Source: Eubacteriales bacterium
GTDB lineage: Bacteria; Bacillota; Clostridia; Peptostreptococcales; Anaerovoracaceae
DNA: 64,000 bases
Direction: 5' to 3'
Assembly: GCA_028692105.1 (NCBI GenBank)
Contig: JAQUYC010000001.1
Span: forward strand, 62,001 to 126,000
Made by a program: the position numbers and the translations under genes. How positions within the stretch are numbered: position 1 is the stretch's first letter; every line of letters starts with the position of its first letter. Under the pieces are notes generated by a model. The model was not told where the DNA came from, searched no databases, and was given only the letters and a program-made list of their open reading frames with translations. This document shows positions 46,319 to 55,206 of this stretch, one piece after another.

Positions 46319-47236
46319 TTATTGAATTAAACCGCTTAAAAATATCAACAAAGATATAGTCCCCATAATGACAATATAATTTTTAATTGATATCATAAAC
46401 GTCGTATTCTTATCCTGCTCTTTAAAAAATATGCGGATATTCCTCTGTACCGGCACTATCGTGATCAGATAGACCAGACAAAGCGGTGATATTATCCTAA
46501 AAACCACCATGATTACTACTGCCGGATAGCAAATATAATAAATCCCTGCCAACAGGCAAATTGCTTTTCTGATGCCTAAATAATAGGGCAATGTATACCG
46601 CCTGACTAAAATATCGTGCTCAAGGTCACATATATTGTTAGCAAGCATTATATTTGCAGTTGCACTTACCGGTATTACGGACAGCATGATCACGGAAAAA
46701 AGAGGAAATATTTGTAAAGTAATATCGATGGACTGCAAATTCAAATCAAAGGTCAGGTAAGTGCCCTCAGGCATATTAATATAGAGCAGAATGAAAGGTA
46801 TAAAAAATCCATAAAAAACCCCGGATAGGATTTCCCCCAACGGCTGTCTGGATATGGGCACCGGTCCATAGGTATAAAGAATTCCGCTTAAGAAGCAGAT
46901 TGCCCCAAGTATAAACACCACTATATCGGTAAGATAGACCAGATACAGGCTGAGCGATGTGCTGACCGCCAGCAGAACCATTATAATCATCAGGGCTATA
47001 CTTCTGTTAAACTGGAGCTTCTGATCGTTTGTTTTTGTATCTATATAATTATTGATTGCCGTTGTCGCAAGATCGAACAGGAACATTGCTGTAAAAAAGA
47101 GAAATGTTAATTCCCAATTGATCTGCTGACTTTTGTAAAATAAAAAGGCAATAGTCATCAAGAATGTAAATATGCTTGTTATTTTTGTCTTTATTTCAAC
47201 ATAGCTTAAAAATCTTTTTACCACAGAACGCTCCAT
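46319..47236 (-). CDS. dmkA: UbiA-family prenyltransferase (demethylmenaquinone synthesis, DmkA-like)
   Basis: A 305-residue membrane protein with eight or so helices. The Asp-rich site NNYIDTKTNDQK fits the NxxxDxxxD motif for polyprenyl diphosphate, and NNICDLEHD is the second. It joins a prenyl chain to a naphthoate to give a demethylmenaquinone. In the EET locus it would build the dedicated quinone. A GTG at 47224 has a better spaced GGAG than the ATG at 47236, so the true start may be 4 codons later. Confidence 0.87.
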   Translation of the reverse strand: MERSVVKRFLSYVEIKTKITSIFTFLMTIAFLFYKSQQINWELTFLFFTAMFLFDLATTAINNYIDTKTNDQKLQFNRSIALMIIMVLLAVSTSLSLYLVYLTDIVVFILGAICFLSGILYTYGPVPISRQPLGEILSGVFYGFFIPFILLYINMPEGTYLTFDLNLQSIDITLQIFPLFSVIMLSVIPVSATANIMLANNICDLEHDILVRRYTLPYYLGIRKAICLLAGIYYICYPAVVIMVVFRIISPLCLVYLITIVPVQRNIRIFFKEQDKNTTFMISIKNYIVIMGTISLLIFLSGLIQ

Positions 47237-47242
47237 TATTTT

Positions 47243-48214
47243 TCATATTAGCCGGTATGACTTATCCAGAATCTGTTTCAATTTATTCTCTTTTTCATCA
47301 GCAAGCTGCAGATCTTTGATTAATTCCAAAGACTTCTCGTAATACTCTTCTGCAATCTTTTTTGTATAATCCAAACCTCCCGTTTTCCTCACTAATCTAT
47401 TGATCTCACTTCTTGGAAAAATATGCTCTTTTGCTTTATTTTTAAATTCTTCCAATTTTCTAAATGCATAGATCAATGGCAGCGTGATTACGTTTTGTTC
47501 ATAATCTGACTGGACTGTCTTTTTTGTTCCTTCCTCTGATGCCTCGAAATCCATACAATCATCTGTAAGTTGAAATATCATTCCGATATTTCTTCCAAGT
47601 TTTGCATATTTTTTTATGATTTTATGATCCTTTTCTATCAGTAGCGCACCGGTATAAAAGGAAGCTTCAAATAGTGCTGCCGTTTTACCGGATATGATTC
47701 TCAGATATTGCCGGACCGACAAATCAACGTTGCCGTTATTGATATGCTGATTCAATTCGCCAAGACATACCCTGCCGATATAATCTGGTATTTCTAATTT
47801 CATATATTCTTCATGTCTAATTTTATCTGCTGCGCAAGCTGCTATTTTCATAGCTATGCAGACCAGATAGTCCCCGCAGATGACTGCAGTTCTTTGCCCA
47901 TATTTCTTCTGCAGTGTTATTTCTCCTCTTCTCAATTCTGCATTGTCTATCACATCGTCATGCACAAGTGTCGCCAAATGTAGAATCTCAATTGCTGCAG
48001 CTAACTTCACTGCCCTTTCCTGTATGAGTTCTTCACCATTCATGGCACATGCAATCAGGGAAGCAGCTCTGATGCTCTTACCCGTTGAGGAGGCAAGGTG
48101 TTTTGTATAGCTGCGTATTATCAACGGCGATGCGGACAATATCCTGTTCACCTCATATTTCACCTGTTTTAGGGCTTCATCGTATCGATATTCCTTTTCA
48201 AAAGCTTCATTCAT
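47243..48214 (-). CDS. dmkB: Polyprenyl diphosphate synthase (DmkB-like)
   Basis: A 323-residue trans-prenyl synthase. The first Asp-rich region LVHDDVIDNAELRRG and the second QLTDDCMDFEAS are intact. It makes the isoprenoid tail used by the neighbouring prenyltransferase. The ATG at 48214 has AGGGA with 6-nt spacing, better than 48232. Confidence 0.92.
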   Translation of the reverse strand: MNEAFEKEYRYDEALKQVKYEVNRILSASPLIIRSYTKHLASSTGKSIRAASLIACAMNGEELIQERAVKLAAAIEILHLATLVHDDVIDNAELRRGEITLQKKYGQRTAVICGDYLVCIAMKIAACAADKIRHEEYMKLEIPDYIGRVCLGELNQHINNGNVDLSVRQYLRIISGKTAALFEASFYTGALLIEKDHKIIKKYAKLGRNIGMIFQLTDDCMDFEASEEGTKKTVQSDYEQNVITLPLIYAFRKLEEFKNKAKEHIFPRSEINRLVRKTGGLDYTKKIAEEYYEKSLELIKDLQLADEKENKLKQILDKSYRLI

Positions 48215-48224
48215 GTTATTTCCC

Positions 48225-50201
48225 TTAATCATGATATAAATAAGACTTTCTTATTAAAGGTATTTTCCTCCATGCCCCTTTAAGTGCCGGCATCACATAA
48301 TAGTCCATTCCGAAAGTTCTGCCTGCTCCTATCAAAACTGCAATTGACGCGAAAATCATCCAGAAGGTCGTAAGATACAGACCGGTCGTAGTGACAAACA
48401 TGAATTGCAGAATTAGAGAGAATCCTGCTGCAGGGAACGTAAATAATCCGCCAATCAAGGCAAGACCTATCAGGATTTCCGCGATAACGATAAAAGCCTG
48501 CATTGCGATCTGTACTCCATCGTTCGGGAGAATAAATATATCAATAAACCAGTTCATAAAAGGAATATCCAGCTTGAAGGCCAAATCTGACAAAGTAGAG
48601 TCTGTAAGTTCCTTGCCGCTTACAAATACTGCCCGGATAAGACCGAGAAAATCAAAATTAAAAATAACTGTACCAACCTGGTTTACTGCATCGCCTGCTG
48701 CGGCAGCTCCTTCACCCGCACCTGATCCTGTTGCTGAAGATATTGCATCTGTTGCTTCTCCATTTACGATACTGTCATACCATCCCTGAGCGCCGCCGTA
48801 AAAGCCTGCTAACTTTGGTTCTGTAAGCCAGCCTTGCATTATCTTCATAACACCTTCAAATAGCCATACAGCTCCCAGCCATACCCGGAGCGGCACCAGT
48901 AAAAAGCTTGGCGTTCTGTTAGAAAAATGTCCTCCTACAAAGCTCCTGCAGTTTCTGATGGTAAAGAACTCATGTCTCATATAGCTGAATACTTTATTCC
49001 AACCCAAGACTTGAATGAAATATATTATATTTATGAAATGCTTGGAAAACATCGCCAACCATGAAGGAAGATTGATCATCGCATTTGGGAATCCTACGCG
49101 TGCCACCCCATAGCGGCCGCCGATACTTACCATAAACCCATGGAAGGAAGGCTTGTAGCTTTCCATCTGTCCCTGTCCTGTGACAGCACAGGCAATATTA
49201 TGAGCAGCGGTATCCCCACTATGCTCACTGTTCTCCACAATCTGCGGAACCGGCTTTTCCTCGCCTCCCGGAATATAAAACATATTGTCGCCGACTACAT
49301 AAACATTTTCATAATCCAGTGAACGGAGATAAGGATCCACAGAGATACGGCCCCTCCCCGCTGATTGAATATTTTTAGCAGCCTCAAGCGTTACATCAGC
49401 GCTCTCAATTCCTGCTGCCCAAATCACTGTATAAGTGCCGAAACTATTGATTACTCCGTTCTGCTTTGTTTCCACGAAGTCCTCTCCAATCTTAACAACA
49501 CCTGTATTGAGCCCTACCTTGATCCCCATTTTTTCCATTCGTCTCTCTACCTTGTCGGATAACTTCTCAGGCAGATTTGTAATAGTCCTTGGCAGCATAT
49601 CCACATTATGGATTGTGATATCTTCTTGATCTATTTCAAAATTCCGGCAAAGAATAGGAGCATATTCAGCCAGTTCTCCGGCCATTTCCACACCTGTAAA
49701 GCCTGCTCCTACAATAAAGAAGGTAAGCAGTTTTTTTCTTTCCTCCGGATCAGTTTCGCTTGCTGCCTTTCTGAACATTGCATGGATGTGATCCTTCAGC
49801 TTAACGGCGTCCTCGTATGACCAAAGCTTGAAGGTATGCTCTTCCGCACCCGGAATTCCAAAATACGTGGGCTTTGAACCGGCGCATAGCACAACATAAT
49901 CATAAGTATATTTCTTGGCATTGCCGATAACGGTTTTATTATTAAAATCTATAGAAGTGACAGTATCAAGGCACACCTGTACCTTTCTTCCTGCAAAAAC
50001 TTTGTTCAGGCTTATTCTTATACTTTCTTCATCAACACGGTTTGCGGCTACTTCATGCAATTCAGTCAGCATTGTATGATAAGGATTTCTATCAATTATT
50101 GTTATTGAAATATCACCATTATGCTTAAACTTCTTTGCTAATTTCTTTGCGGTTAGTATTCCGGAATATCCGGCTCCTACAAGAACAATTTTTTCCCCCA
50201 T
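48225..50201 (-). CDS. ndh2: Type II NADH dehydrogenase with a C-terminal DoxX-like membrane domain
   Basis: A 658-residue flavoprotein. The N-terminal FAD fold starts VLVGAGYSGILTAKKL, the NADH fold is FIVGAGFTGVEMAGELAEY, and VYVVGDNMFY is the FAD-closing motif. Residues about 430-640 hold four hydrophobic segments (VPLRVWLGAVWLFEGVMKIM; AEILIGLALIGGLFTFPAAG) like DoxX proteins. It oxidises NADH and reduces a quinone. As first gene of the cluster it is the EET Ndh2. It is longer than a plain NDH-2 by about 230 residues. Confidence 0.93.
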   Translation of the reverse strand: MGEKIVLVGAGYSGILTAKKLAKKFKHNGDISITIIDRNPYHTMLTELHEVAANRVDEESIRISLNKVFAGRKVQVCLDTVTSIDFNNKTVIGNAKKYTYDYVVLCAGSKPTYFGIPGAEEHTFKLWSYEDAVKLKDHIHAMFRKAASETDPEERKKLLTFFIVGAGFTGVEMAGELAEYAPILCRNFEIDQEDITIHNVDMLPRTITNLPEKLSDKVERRMEKMGIKVGLNTGVVKIGEDFVETKQNGVINSFGTYTVIWAAGIESADVTLEAAKNIQSAGRGRISVDPYLRSLDYENVYVVGDNMFYIPGGEEKPVPQIVENSEHSGDTAAHNIACAVTGQGQMESYKPSFHGFMVSIGGRYGVARVGFPNAMINLPSWLAMFSKHFINIIYFIQVLGWNKVFSYMRHEFFTIRNCRSFVGGHFSNRTPSFLLVPLRVWLGAVWLFEGVMKIMQGWLTEPKLAGFYGGAQGWYDSIVNGEATDAISSATGSGAGEGAAAAGDAVNQVGTVIFNFDFLGLIRAVFVSGKELTDSTLSDLAFKLDIPFMNWFIDIFILPNDGVQIAMQAFIVIAEILIGLALIGGLFTFPAAGFSLILQFMFVTTTGLYLTTFWMIFASIAVLIGAGRTFGMDYYVMPALKGAWRKIPLIRKSYLYHD

Positions 50202-50313
50202 ATTACTCTTTACTCTCCTCGGTCATAGTTTCATTTTGTTTCAAGAATATGTATTTAAATTATTACGCTTATGATCAAACGCTTGGTTTGCAGTATTCTT
50301 TTGACAAATTAAA

Positions 50314-50339
50314 AATAACGCGGATAATACCGCGTTATT
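50314..50339 (-). terminator. Intrinsic terminator between the rubrerythrin-like gene and ndh2
   Basis: AATAACGCGG / CCGCGTTATT with a 6-nt loop, followed by TTTAATTT on the minus strand. It separates the ferritin-like gene from the EET operon. Confidence 0.85.
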
Positions 50340-50386
50340 AATATGCCCTTAACAAAATCATTTTATAGAGATTTATTTATTAATGT

Positions 50387-50863
50387 CTAATATTCCTTTC
50401 TTAATCCGAATTCTGCCGACTCCACCCATTCGCCAGGTCTGCGGATCAATTCAATAAGATGTTCGATAAGATTATAATGGTTGTTTTCCTGCTCTATCAA
50501 ATATGCGAAGATTTTCTTATCGTTTTCATCGGTTGCTTCTTCAAGCATCTTTTCATATAAATCACTGCTCTTTTTTTCATTTTCCAGGCTCAGGTTATAT
50601 ACATCAAGTGCATCAGGCTTTTCTTTAATAATATTTTCAATTGTACCTGTTTCAAAAATGCTTCTTATTTCCGCATAAGTATCAACAAGCTCATAAGGCA
50701 GGTTTTCCGCCTTATTTTTCAATATCCTGGCATGAATACTCTCTTCTTCCGCCAAAGTAATAAAAACTGATTTTAGTCCGATTTCTGCTGTTTTTTCAGC
50801 CTGTTCCAAATAAAACCTTTTGTTGTCCATCTCCATCTGGATTGCAAATTCCAAACTATTCAT
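50387..50863 (-). CDS. Rubrerythrin-like ferritin-fold diiron protein
   Basis: A 158-residue four-helix bundle protein. Helices carry ExxH-type iron ligands (EMDNKRFYLEQAEK; EEESIHARIL; ENEKKSSDLYEKML; EQENNHYNLIEHL). No rubredoxin Cys4 domain is seen. These proteins remove peroxide or store iron in anaerobes. It has its own terminator. Confidence 0.85.
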   Translation of the reverse strand: MNSLEFAIQMEMDNKRFYLEQAEKTAEIGLKSVFITLAEEESIHARILKNKAENLPYELVDTYAEIRSIFETGTIENIIKEKPDALDVYNLSLENEKKSSDLYEKMLEEATDENDKKIFAYLIEQENNHYNLIEHLIELIRRPGEWVESAEFGLRKEY

Positions 50864-50960
50864 ATACGCCTTCGCCTTTCAAATTTTCGAATTTTCAAAT
50901 TATTCATCTTAATTATAGCAGAATGTTATATTTATACAAGAACAATTTTTATCAAGAAAT

Positions 50961-51005
50961 GAAAAGAGCAGCTCATTGCAAAATACTCTGATAACTGCTC
51001 TTTTC
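50961..51005 (-). terminator. Intrinsic terminator of the sigI-rsgI operon
   Basis: GAAAAGAGCAG / CTGCTCTTTTC arms, 68 nt past the rsgI stop, followed by ATTTC on the minus strand. The U-run lies within the 3' arm. Confidence 0.65.
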
Positions 51006-51072
51006 TGTGCTGTTATATATGTGTTGTGTGAGGTGGTCAGTAATTGGTATTCCCTGTCTTTCCCCCGGTAGA

Positions 51073-52176
51073 TTAAGATTTATCATTATATATGTAACGG
51101 ACCTTGTCCTTGTCCTTGTCTTTATCCCTGTCCTTGTCTTTATCCCTGTCCTTGTATTTGTCCTTTTCTTTTATTTTATCTATATCTTTATTGTTGTTAC
51201 TATCTTTTCCTATATTGCTGTCTTTTTCTTTATTCCTGTCATTGTTATTGCTGCTGCCCTTGTCTTTATTCCTGTCATTGTTTTTACTGCTGTCCTTGTA
51301 TTTGCCATTATTCTTATTCCCGTCTTTCTCATTGTCTTGATCTCTGCTTGGGTTTATACTTTTGTTGTTGTCTTTATCTCTGTATTTATCTTTATTTTTA
51401 TTGTTATCGTCCTTTTCTTCAGCTTTATCTTTGCCCTTGTTTTTACCCTTGTTATTCTGTTTTTGATTTTCTTTTATAGCTTTGTTAATATCTTTTACAG
51501 GCATATTCAGCCACTCATTCCTATTGATTGATCCGCTTGTGCTCGATTGCAGTTCTTCCACCAGATTTAACTTTCCAGGGGTGACACCCAGTTCCCTGGC
51601 TTCCTGCACTCTTTCGGACCCGACTGCTTCCACTTTTACTTCAGCTGCGACATTTTTTTCATCCATAAGGTAGTCCTTGACTTCCCGGTCCAATTCTTCT
51701 GCCAGCACTTCTGCTTTCACTATTTGTTTATTTGAAGTAGTTATAATTACCCCACTGTCGGGATCATCTGCCAAGTAACCCTCTGCAATCAGCTCATTTA
51801 GTGTCTTTTTAACAGCATCACCGATTGCCATATTGTTCATATCGAGGCCGGATAAAATCGATTCTCCGTCTTCATTGACTGCGTTCACATCTAAGATACG
51901 ATCGAACATGTTCAGGGTGTATTCAACAGACGGATTTACGTCAAGGCTGACATAGTCGGTTGGAGTAAAGTAAGCTGCGCTGCCTATCGTAGTGATAGTT
52001 AGCGCGGCAGCAAGGCTTGCTGCTCCTGTGATGAATTTTGAGCCTTTTTTATTGCTTTCGATTATTTGTATTGCCTGCCCAATTTCGTAATTGTTATTTC
52101 TAACTTTGGTAAAAAGGCCATCATCTGTCAGGATAATTGCATGTCTCTTATATAATTCTACAACGAGCCCCTTCAT
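51073..52176 (-). CDS. rsgI: Anti-sigma-I factor RsgI-like protein with a Lys/Asp-rich tail
   Basis: A 367-residue protein. Residues 1-50 are the RsgI N-terminal domain that binds SigI (KGLVVELYKRHAIILTDDG). One membrane helix follows (GAASLAAALTITTIGSAAYF), then an extracytoplasmic domain (YVSLDVNPSVEYTLN to about residue 215). Residues from about 235 are almost only K, D, N, R, E and S, in short DKDKDR-type repeats. In other clostridia the C-terminus is a carbohydrate-binding or protease-like sensor; here the tail looks unstructured. It overlaps sigI by 4 nt. Confidence 0.88.
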   Translation of the reverse strand: MKGLVVELYKRHAIILTDDGLFTKVRNNNYEIGQAIQIIESNKKGSKFITGAASLAAALTITTIGSAAYFTPTDYVSLDVNPSVEYTLNMFDRILDVNAVNEDGESILSGLDMNNMAIGDAVKKTLNELIAEGYLADDPDSGVIITTSNKQIVKAEVLAEELDREVKDYLMDEKNVAAEVKVEAVGSERVQEARELGVTPGKLNLVEELQSSTSGSINRNEWLNMPVKDINKAIKENQKQNNKGKNKGKDKAEEKDDNNKNKDKYRDKDNNKSINPSRDQDNEKDGNKNNGKYKDSSKNNDRNKDKGSSNNNDRNKEKDSNIGKDSNNNKDIDKIKEKDKYKDRDKDKDRDKDKDKDKVRYIYNDKS

Positions 52177-52886
52177 ATCAAACTCTCCTCCCTTATGTAT
52201 TTTAAATATTCGGAGAGAATTGGATATTCTCCGGATATGATCTCCGTCCCCGCTATTATATATTTTCTATGTCTTTCAAGAACTTTTCGGGGTAGGTTTT
52301 TATTTTTCTCAAGAATTTTAAGCGGAAGAGTCTTAGTCTTCCTCATCTCTGTTAGTAAAATCGGGTTCTGTGCCAGATACATAATCGCCTGTCCGCAGAC
52401 TGACCTGGTTTTCCCTGCTTTCGGTGACGAAACAGCAAGTTCTCTGAAGCTAATACCGTATTTAGATAGAATCTCAGAAATTGTCTGTATCTCCAATTTT
52501 GCATCAAATTCCTCTTGAACTGCAGTCTTGTTCATTACCTCGAGTTTAATTGGTTTAATATCACTTTCCATATCGTTTTCTATGGTATATGAGTCGATTG
52601 GAACTTCGCAATCATGTCTGGACTGCTTTCTGTAATAATCATACAATCGGCGCCGGATAACAGTTTCCGCAAATGGCAGAAATACGCCTTTATCAAAGTC
52701 ATAGCTTTTGATGGCTTCGTGAAAGGCTGAGAGTGCAACAGACCATTGATCATCCCGCTTTGATATGTATTTACCGGTTACCTTATGGGCGGCATGCAAA
52801 ATGAAGGATTCGTAGTTCCCTATAAAATCCTCCAGATATCGCTCATCTTTTTTTGCCAGCATCACATCTTTATCTATATTTCGCAT
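52173..52886 (-). CDS. sigI: RNA polymerase sigma factor SigI
   Basis: A 237-residue sigma-70-type factor of the SigI group (DDQWSVALSAFHEAIKSYD; FLPFAETVIRRRLYDYYRKQ; SIGI-specific C-terminal PLKILEKNKNLPRKVLERH). SigI responds to heat and cell-envelope signals in Bacillus and to polysaccharides in cellulolytic clostridia. The ATG at 52886 follows GAGGGG with 7-nt spacing. It is translationally coupled to rsgI. Confidence 0.93.
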   Translation of the reverse strand: MRNIDKDVMLAKKDERYLEDFIGNYESFILHAAHKVTGKYISKRDDQWSVALSAFHEAIKSYDFDKGVFLPFAETVIRRRLYDYYRKQSRHDCEVPIDSYTIENDMESDIKPIKLEVMNKTAVQEEFDAKLEIQTISEILSKYGISFRELAVSSPKAGKTRSVCGQAIMYLAQNPILLTEMRKTKTLPLKILEKNKNLPRKVLERHRKYIIAGTEIISGEYPILSEYLKYIREESLI

Positions 52887-53036
52887 GGGAATACCCCTCA
52901 CTTTTATATTCGAAATCATACCATAAAATTTTAGGGTATATCACACCACTTTATGTAAAAAATATAAATGGGCTTGCAAAAAAATAAGAAATATTGCAAT
53001 TAACAGCATCTAAGCAGGCTTTAAGAGGAGGTTTTT

Positions 53037-54614
53037 ATGAAATTAGATAAGGCAAAGCTTCTTGCATCGGCACCCGATTCATACTGGATTGATTCGATGA
53101 AAGATATTTTCCCGTCATATCCGGCACTGCATGAAGATGCTAAAGCAGATGTAATTATAGTTGGCGGAGGAATCGCCGGTATTACATGTGCATATCTGCT
53201 GAGCAAGGAAGGTCTTTCCGTTACTGTTTTGGAGGCCAACCGGCTTGCCTGCGGTACCACAGGGCATACCACAGCCAAGATAACTTCACAGCACAATCTC
53301 ATTTATTATAAGCTATTAAAGCAGCTTGGGGCAGAGTTGGCTAAACAATATGCCGATGCCAATCAAACTGCAATCCTTGAAATCAAAAAATTGACAGAAA
53401 CACTAAATATCAATTGCGATTTTGTTTCACAGCCCGCTTTCGTTTATACGGAAAGTGAGGATTATATCAATCCGCTTCATGAAGAACTGAATACTGCGTT
53501 AAACTTTGGCATAAAAGCAGATTATGTGGATTCTATTCCTTTTCCTTTTACAATCAAAGGAGCACTTCGTTTTGACAACCAGGCACAATTCCATCCTCTT
53601 AAATATTCACTTTCTCTTGCCGGGGCTTTTACGGAAAATGGGGGTAAGATATTTGAGAAAACCAGAGTCGTTGAATTAGCGAAGGATGAACAGTATGCTG
53701 TAATTACTGATGAGGGGCATCGTGTATCATCAGATATTCTTATCATTGCATCCCATTATCCCTTTTATAATAAAGCCGGCATGTACTTTTCCAGAATTTA
53801 TCAGCAACGCTCATATGTGGCGGCGGTCCGTGCAAAAGAGAAATACCCGGGAGGTATGTATATCAATGCGGAAGAACCTGTCCACTCACTCAGAAGTCAT
53901 ACGACACATGACGGAGAATTGATTCTATTGGGAGGTGCACAGCACAAGTCAGGGCAAGGCGGTAACACAAAGAAAAATTATGAGGAACTTCTTGATTTTG
54001 CCGAACCATATTTCAATATTACCGGAGTCCCTTACCATTGGTCGACTCAGGACTGTATGACAGTGGACGGATTGCCATACGTCGGGAATATGACATCGGA
54101 TACACCGAATCTTTATATAACAACCGGCTTTGGAAAGTGGGGCATGACGAACAGCATGGCTTCCGCTATGTTGTTGAGAGATCTTATCACTAAAGGCGAT
54201 AGCCCATGGAAAGATGTTTATAACCCCTCCCGTCATACAAAGGCTGCGTCGGCTTTAACTTTTGCCGCAGAGAACTTTAATGTGGCCGAAAAGCTGATTG
54301 GAGGTAAGTTTCAACCTCTTACTAAATTAGAAAACATCGAATTGGTCCCTGGAGAAGGCAAAGTTGTTGATCTTGACGGAAAAAGAGCAGGAGTATACAT
54401 GGATGATGAAGGGGTCCGGCATATTGTCAACACAACATGCACCCATATGGGCTGCGAGCTCAACTGGAACCCGGCGGAGCGCACCTGGGACTGCCCCTGT
54501 CATGGTTCAAGGTTCTCTTGTACGGGTAAAGTAATAGATAGCCCGGCAGTGAATGAACTCTCGATGGATGAAGATGTCAATACAGTCGGAAAGCTTCTGA
54601 ACGAGGATTTTTAA
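53037..54614 (+). CDS. FAD-dependent oxidoreductase with a C-terminal Rieske domain
   Basis: A 525-residue protein. The N-terminal DAO-type fold has VIIVGGGIAGITCAYLLS and binds FAD. Residues about 430-515 form a Rieske [2Fe-2S] domain with CTHMGC and CPCHGS. This architecture is frequent in Firmicutes and the substrate is unknown. AGGAGG precedes the ATG. Monocistronic; a separate promoter for the RNA starts 49 nt downstream. Confidence 0.9.
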   Translation: MKLDKAKLLASAPDSYWIDSMKDIFPSYPALHEDAKADVIIVGGGIAGITCAYLLSKEGLSVTVLEANRLACGTTGHTTAKITSQHNLIYYKLLKQLGAELAKQYADANQTAILEIKKLTETLNINCDFVSQPAFVYTESEDYINPLHEELNTALNFGIKADYVDSIPFPFTIKGALRFDNQAQFHPLKYSLSLAGAFTENGGKIFEKTRVVELAKDEQYAVITDEGHRVSSDILIIASHYPFYNKAGMYFSRIYQQRSYVAAVRAKEKYPGGMYINAEEPVHSLRSHTTHDGELILLGGAQHKSGQGGNTKKNYEELLDFAEPYFNITGVPYHWSTQDCMTVDGLPYVGNMTSDTPNLYITTGFGKWGMTNSMASAMLLRDLITKGDSPWKDVYNPSRHTKAASALTFAAENFNVAEKLIGGKFQPLTKLENIELVPGEGKVVDLDGKRAGVYMDDEGVRHIVNTTCTHMGCELNWNPAERTWDCPCHGSRFSCTGKVIDSPAVNELSMDEDVNTVGKLLNEDF

Positions 54615-54662
54615 TGCTTTCACAGAAAATATAAATAATTTGTAATTTTCTGATAAAATATG

Positions 54663-54691
54663 TTGACAAGTGAAAAAGTCTATTGTATGAT
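54663..54691 (+). promoter_or_regulatory. Strong sigma-A promoter of the structured RNA
   Basis: Perfect TTGACA, 17-nt spacer, TATGAT. The expected start is near 54698. No ORF with a Shine-Dalgarno sequence follows, and the unit ends in a terminator, so it drives an RNA gene. Confidence 0.85.
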
Positions 54692-54697
54692 AAGGAT

Positions 54698-55170
54698 ACT
54701 CAAAGAAGGTAAACCTAAGTAAGTGAGCAATCCTCAACTGAAGGAACCCAGAAGGGTAAACCGGATAAGCGGGTAAATCTCAACTGAAAGGATACCTGAA
54801 AAGGCAACCTCGATAAGTGAGCAATTCTCAACTGAAGGAACCCGGAAGGTAATCCGGATAAGTGAGCAATTCTCAACTTAAAGGGATACCTGAAAATGAG
54901 TAGCCTCTAAAAGAATCGGAAGCAAAAGCTAAAAATTACCTGTTGTAATAAACAGGAATGGAAGCCGAAGCGGAAGACATCTTAATTGAAAGATTAATCG
55001 AAAGATTATTATTGAAGATTAGGAGAACCGATACGCCGGACGAAGATCGAAGGATCTCAGGTCAGAGGCAGGAGGCAGAAAGGAGGACGTACTTCTTGGT
55101 ACACCTCAAAGAAAGGCAGACACAAATATAATTCTTTATGAATATATAGATTGTGATCTGCCTTTCTTAT
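54698..55170 (+). ncRNA. Unrecognised structured RNA with four tandem units
   Basis: A 590-nt gap without ORF is bounded by a consensus promoter and a long terminator hairpin. Its 5' half has four units starting at 54720, 54766, 54814 and 54859 (periods 46, 48, 45), each TAAG, GTGAG, short loop, CTCAAC, then AAGGA..ACC..GGT..CC. Each unit can make two hairpins. In the second, the closing pairs differ but still pair: CCC/GGG in unit 1, CCT/AGG in unit 2, ACC/GGT in unit 3, with GAAA- or AGAA-type loops. A half-unit precedes them. The 3' half has further small stems: CCTGTT/AACAGG, AATC-GAAA-GATT, AGATC-GAAG-GATCT, GAGG..GTAC/GTAC..CCTC. It is purine-rich. I do not recognise it as RNase P RNA, tmRNA, SRP, 6S, OLE or a known riboswitch. 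Confidence 0.75.
55111..55166 (+). terminator. Terminator of the structured RNA
   Basis: GAAAGGCAGA / TCTGCCTTTC outer stem continued by CACAA/TTGTG and an inner AT-rich stem, then TTATT. It defines the 3' end of the RNA near 55170. Confidence 0.85.
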
Positions 55171-55180
55171 TGCCATCGTA

Positions 55181-55203
55181 GGGTATTTGCTATACAAATA
55201 CCC
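55181..55203. terminator. Hairpin between the RNA gene and the DUF368 gene
   Basis: Perfect GGGTATTTG / CAAATACCC arms with a 5-nt loop, 3 nt past the DUF368 stop. It can terminate the minus-strand gene, though the U-run on that side is poor. Confidence 0.65.
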
Positions 55204-55206
55204 TTC

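Noticed and set aside
51104..51340. Plus-strand ORF of Leu/Ser repeats opposite the rsgI tail
   Set aside because: It is the complement of the Lys/Asp-coding repeats; the minus-strand frame has a recognisable RsgI domain, membrane helix and ribosome binding site.
54720..54908. Tandem 45-48 nt units resembling a CRISPR array
   Set aside because: The units differ along their whole length with compensatory changes; there are no identical repeats with unique spacers and no cas genes nearby.
54698..55170. OLE RNA, RNase P RNA, tmRNA or T-box leader as identity of the structured RNA
   Set aside because: I could not find the hallmark segments of these classes, and there is no downstream gene on the same strand that a T-box or riboswitch leader could control.
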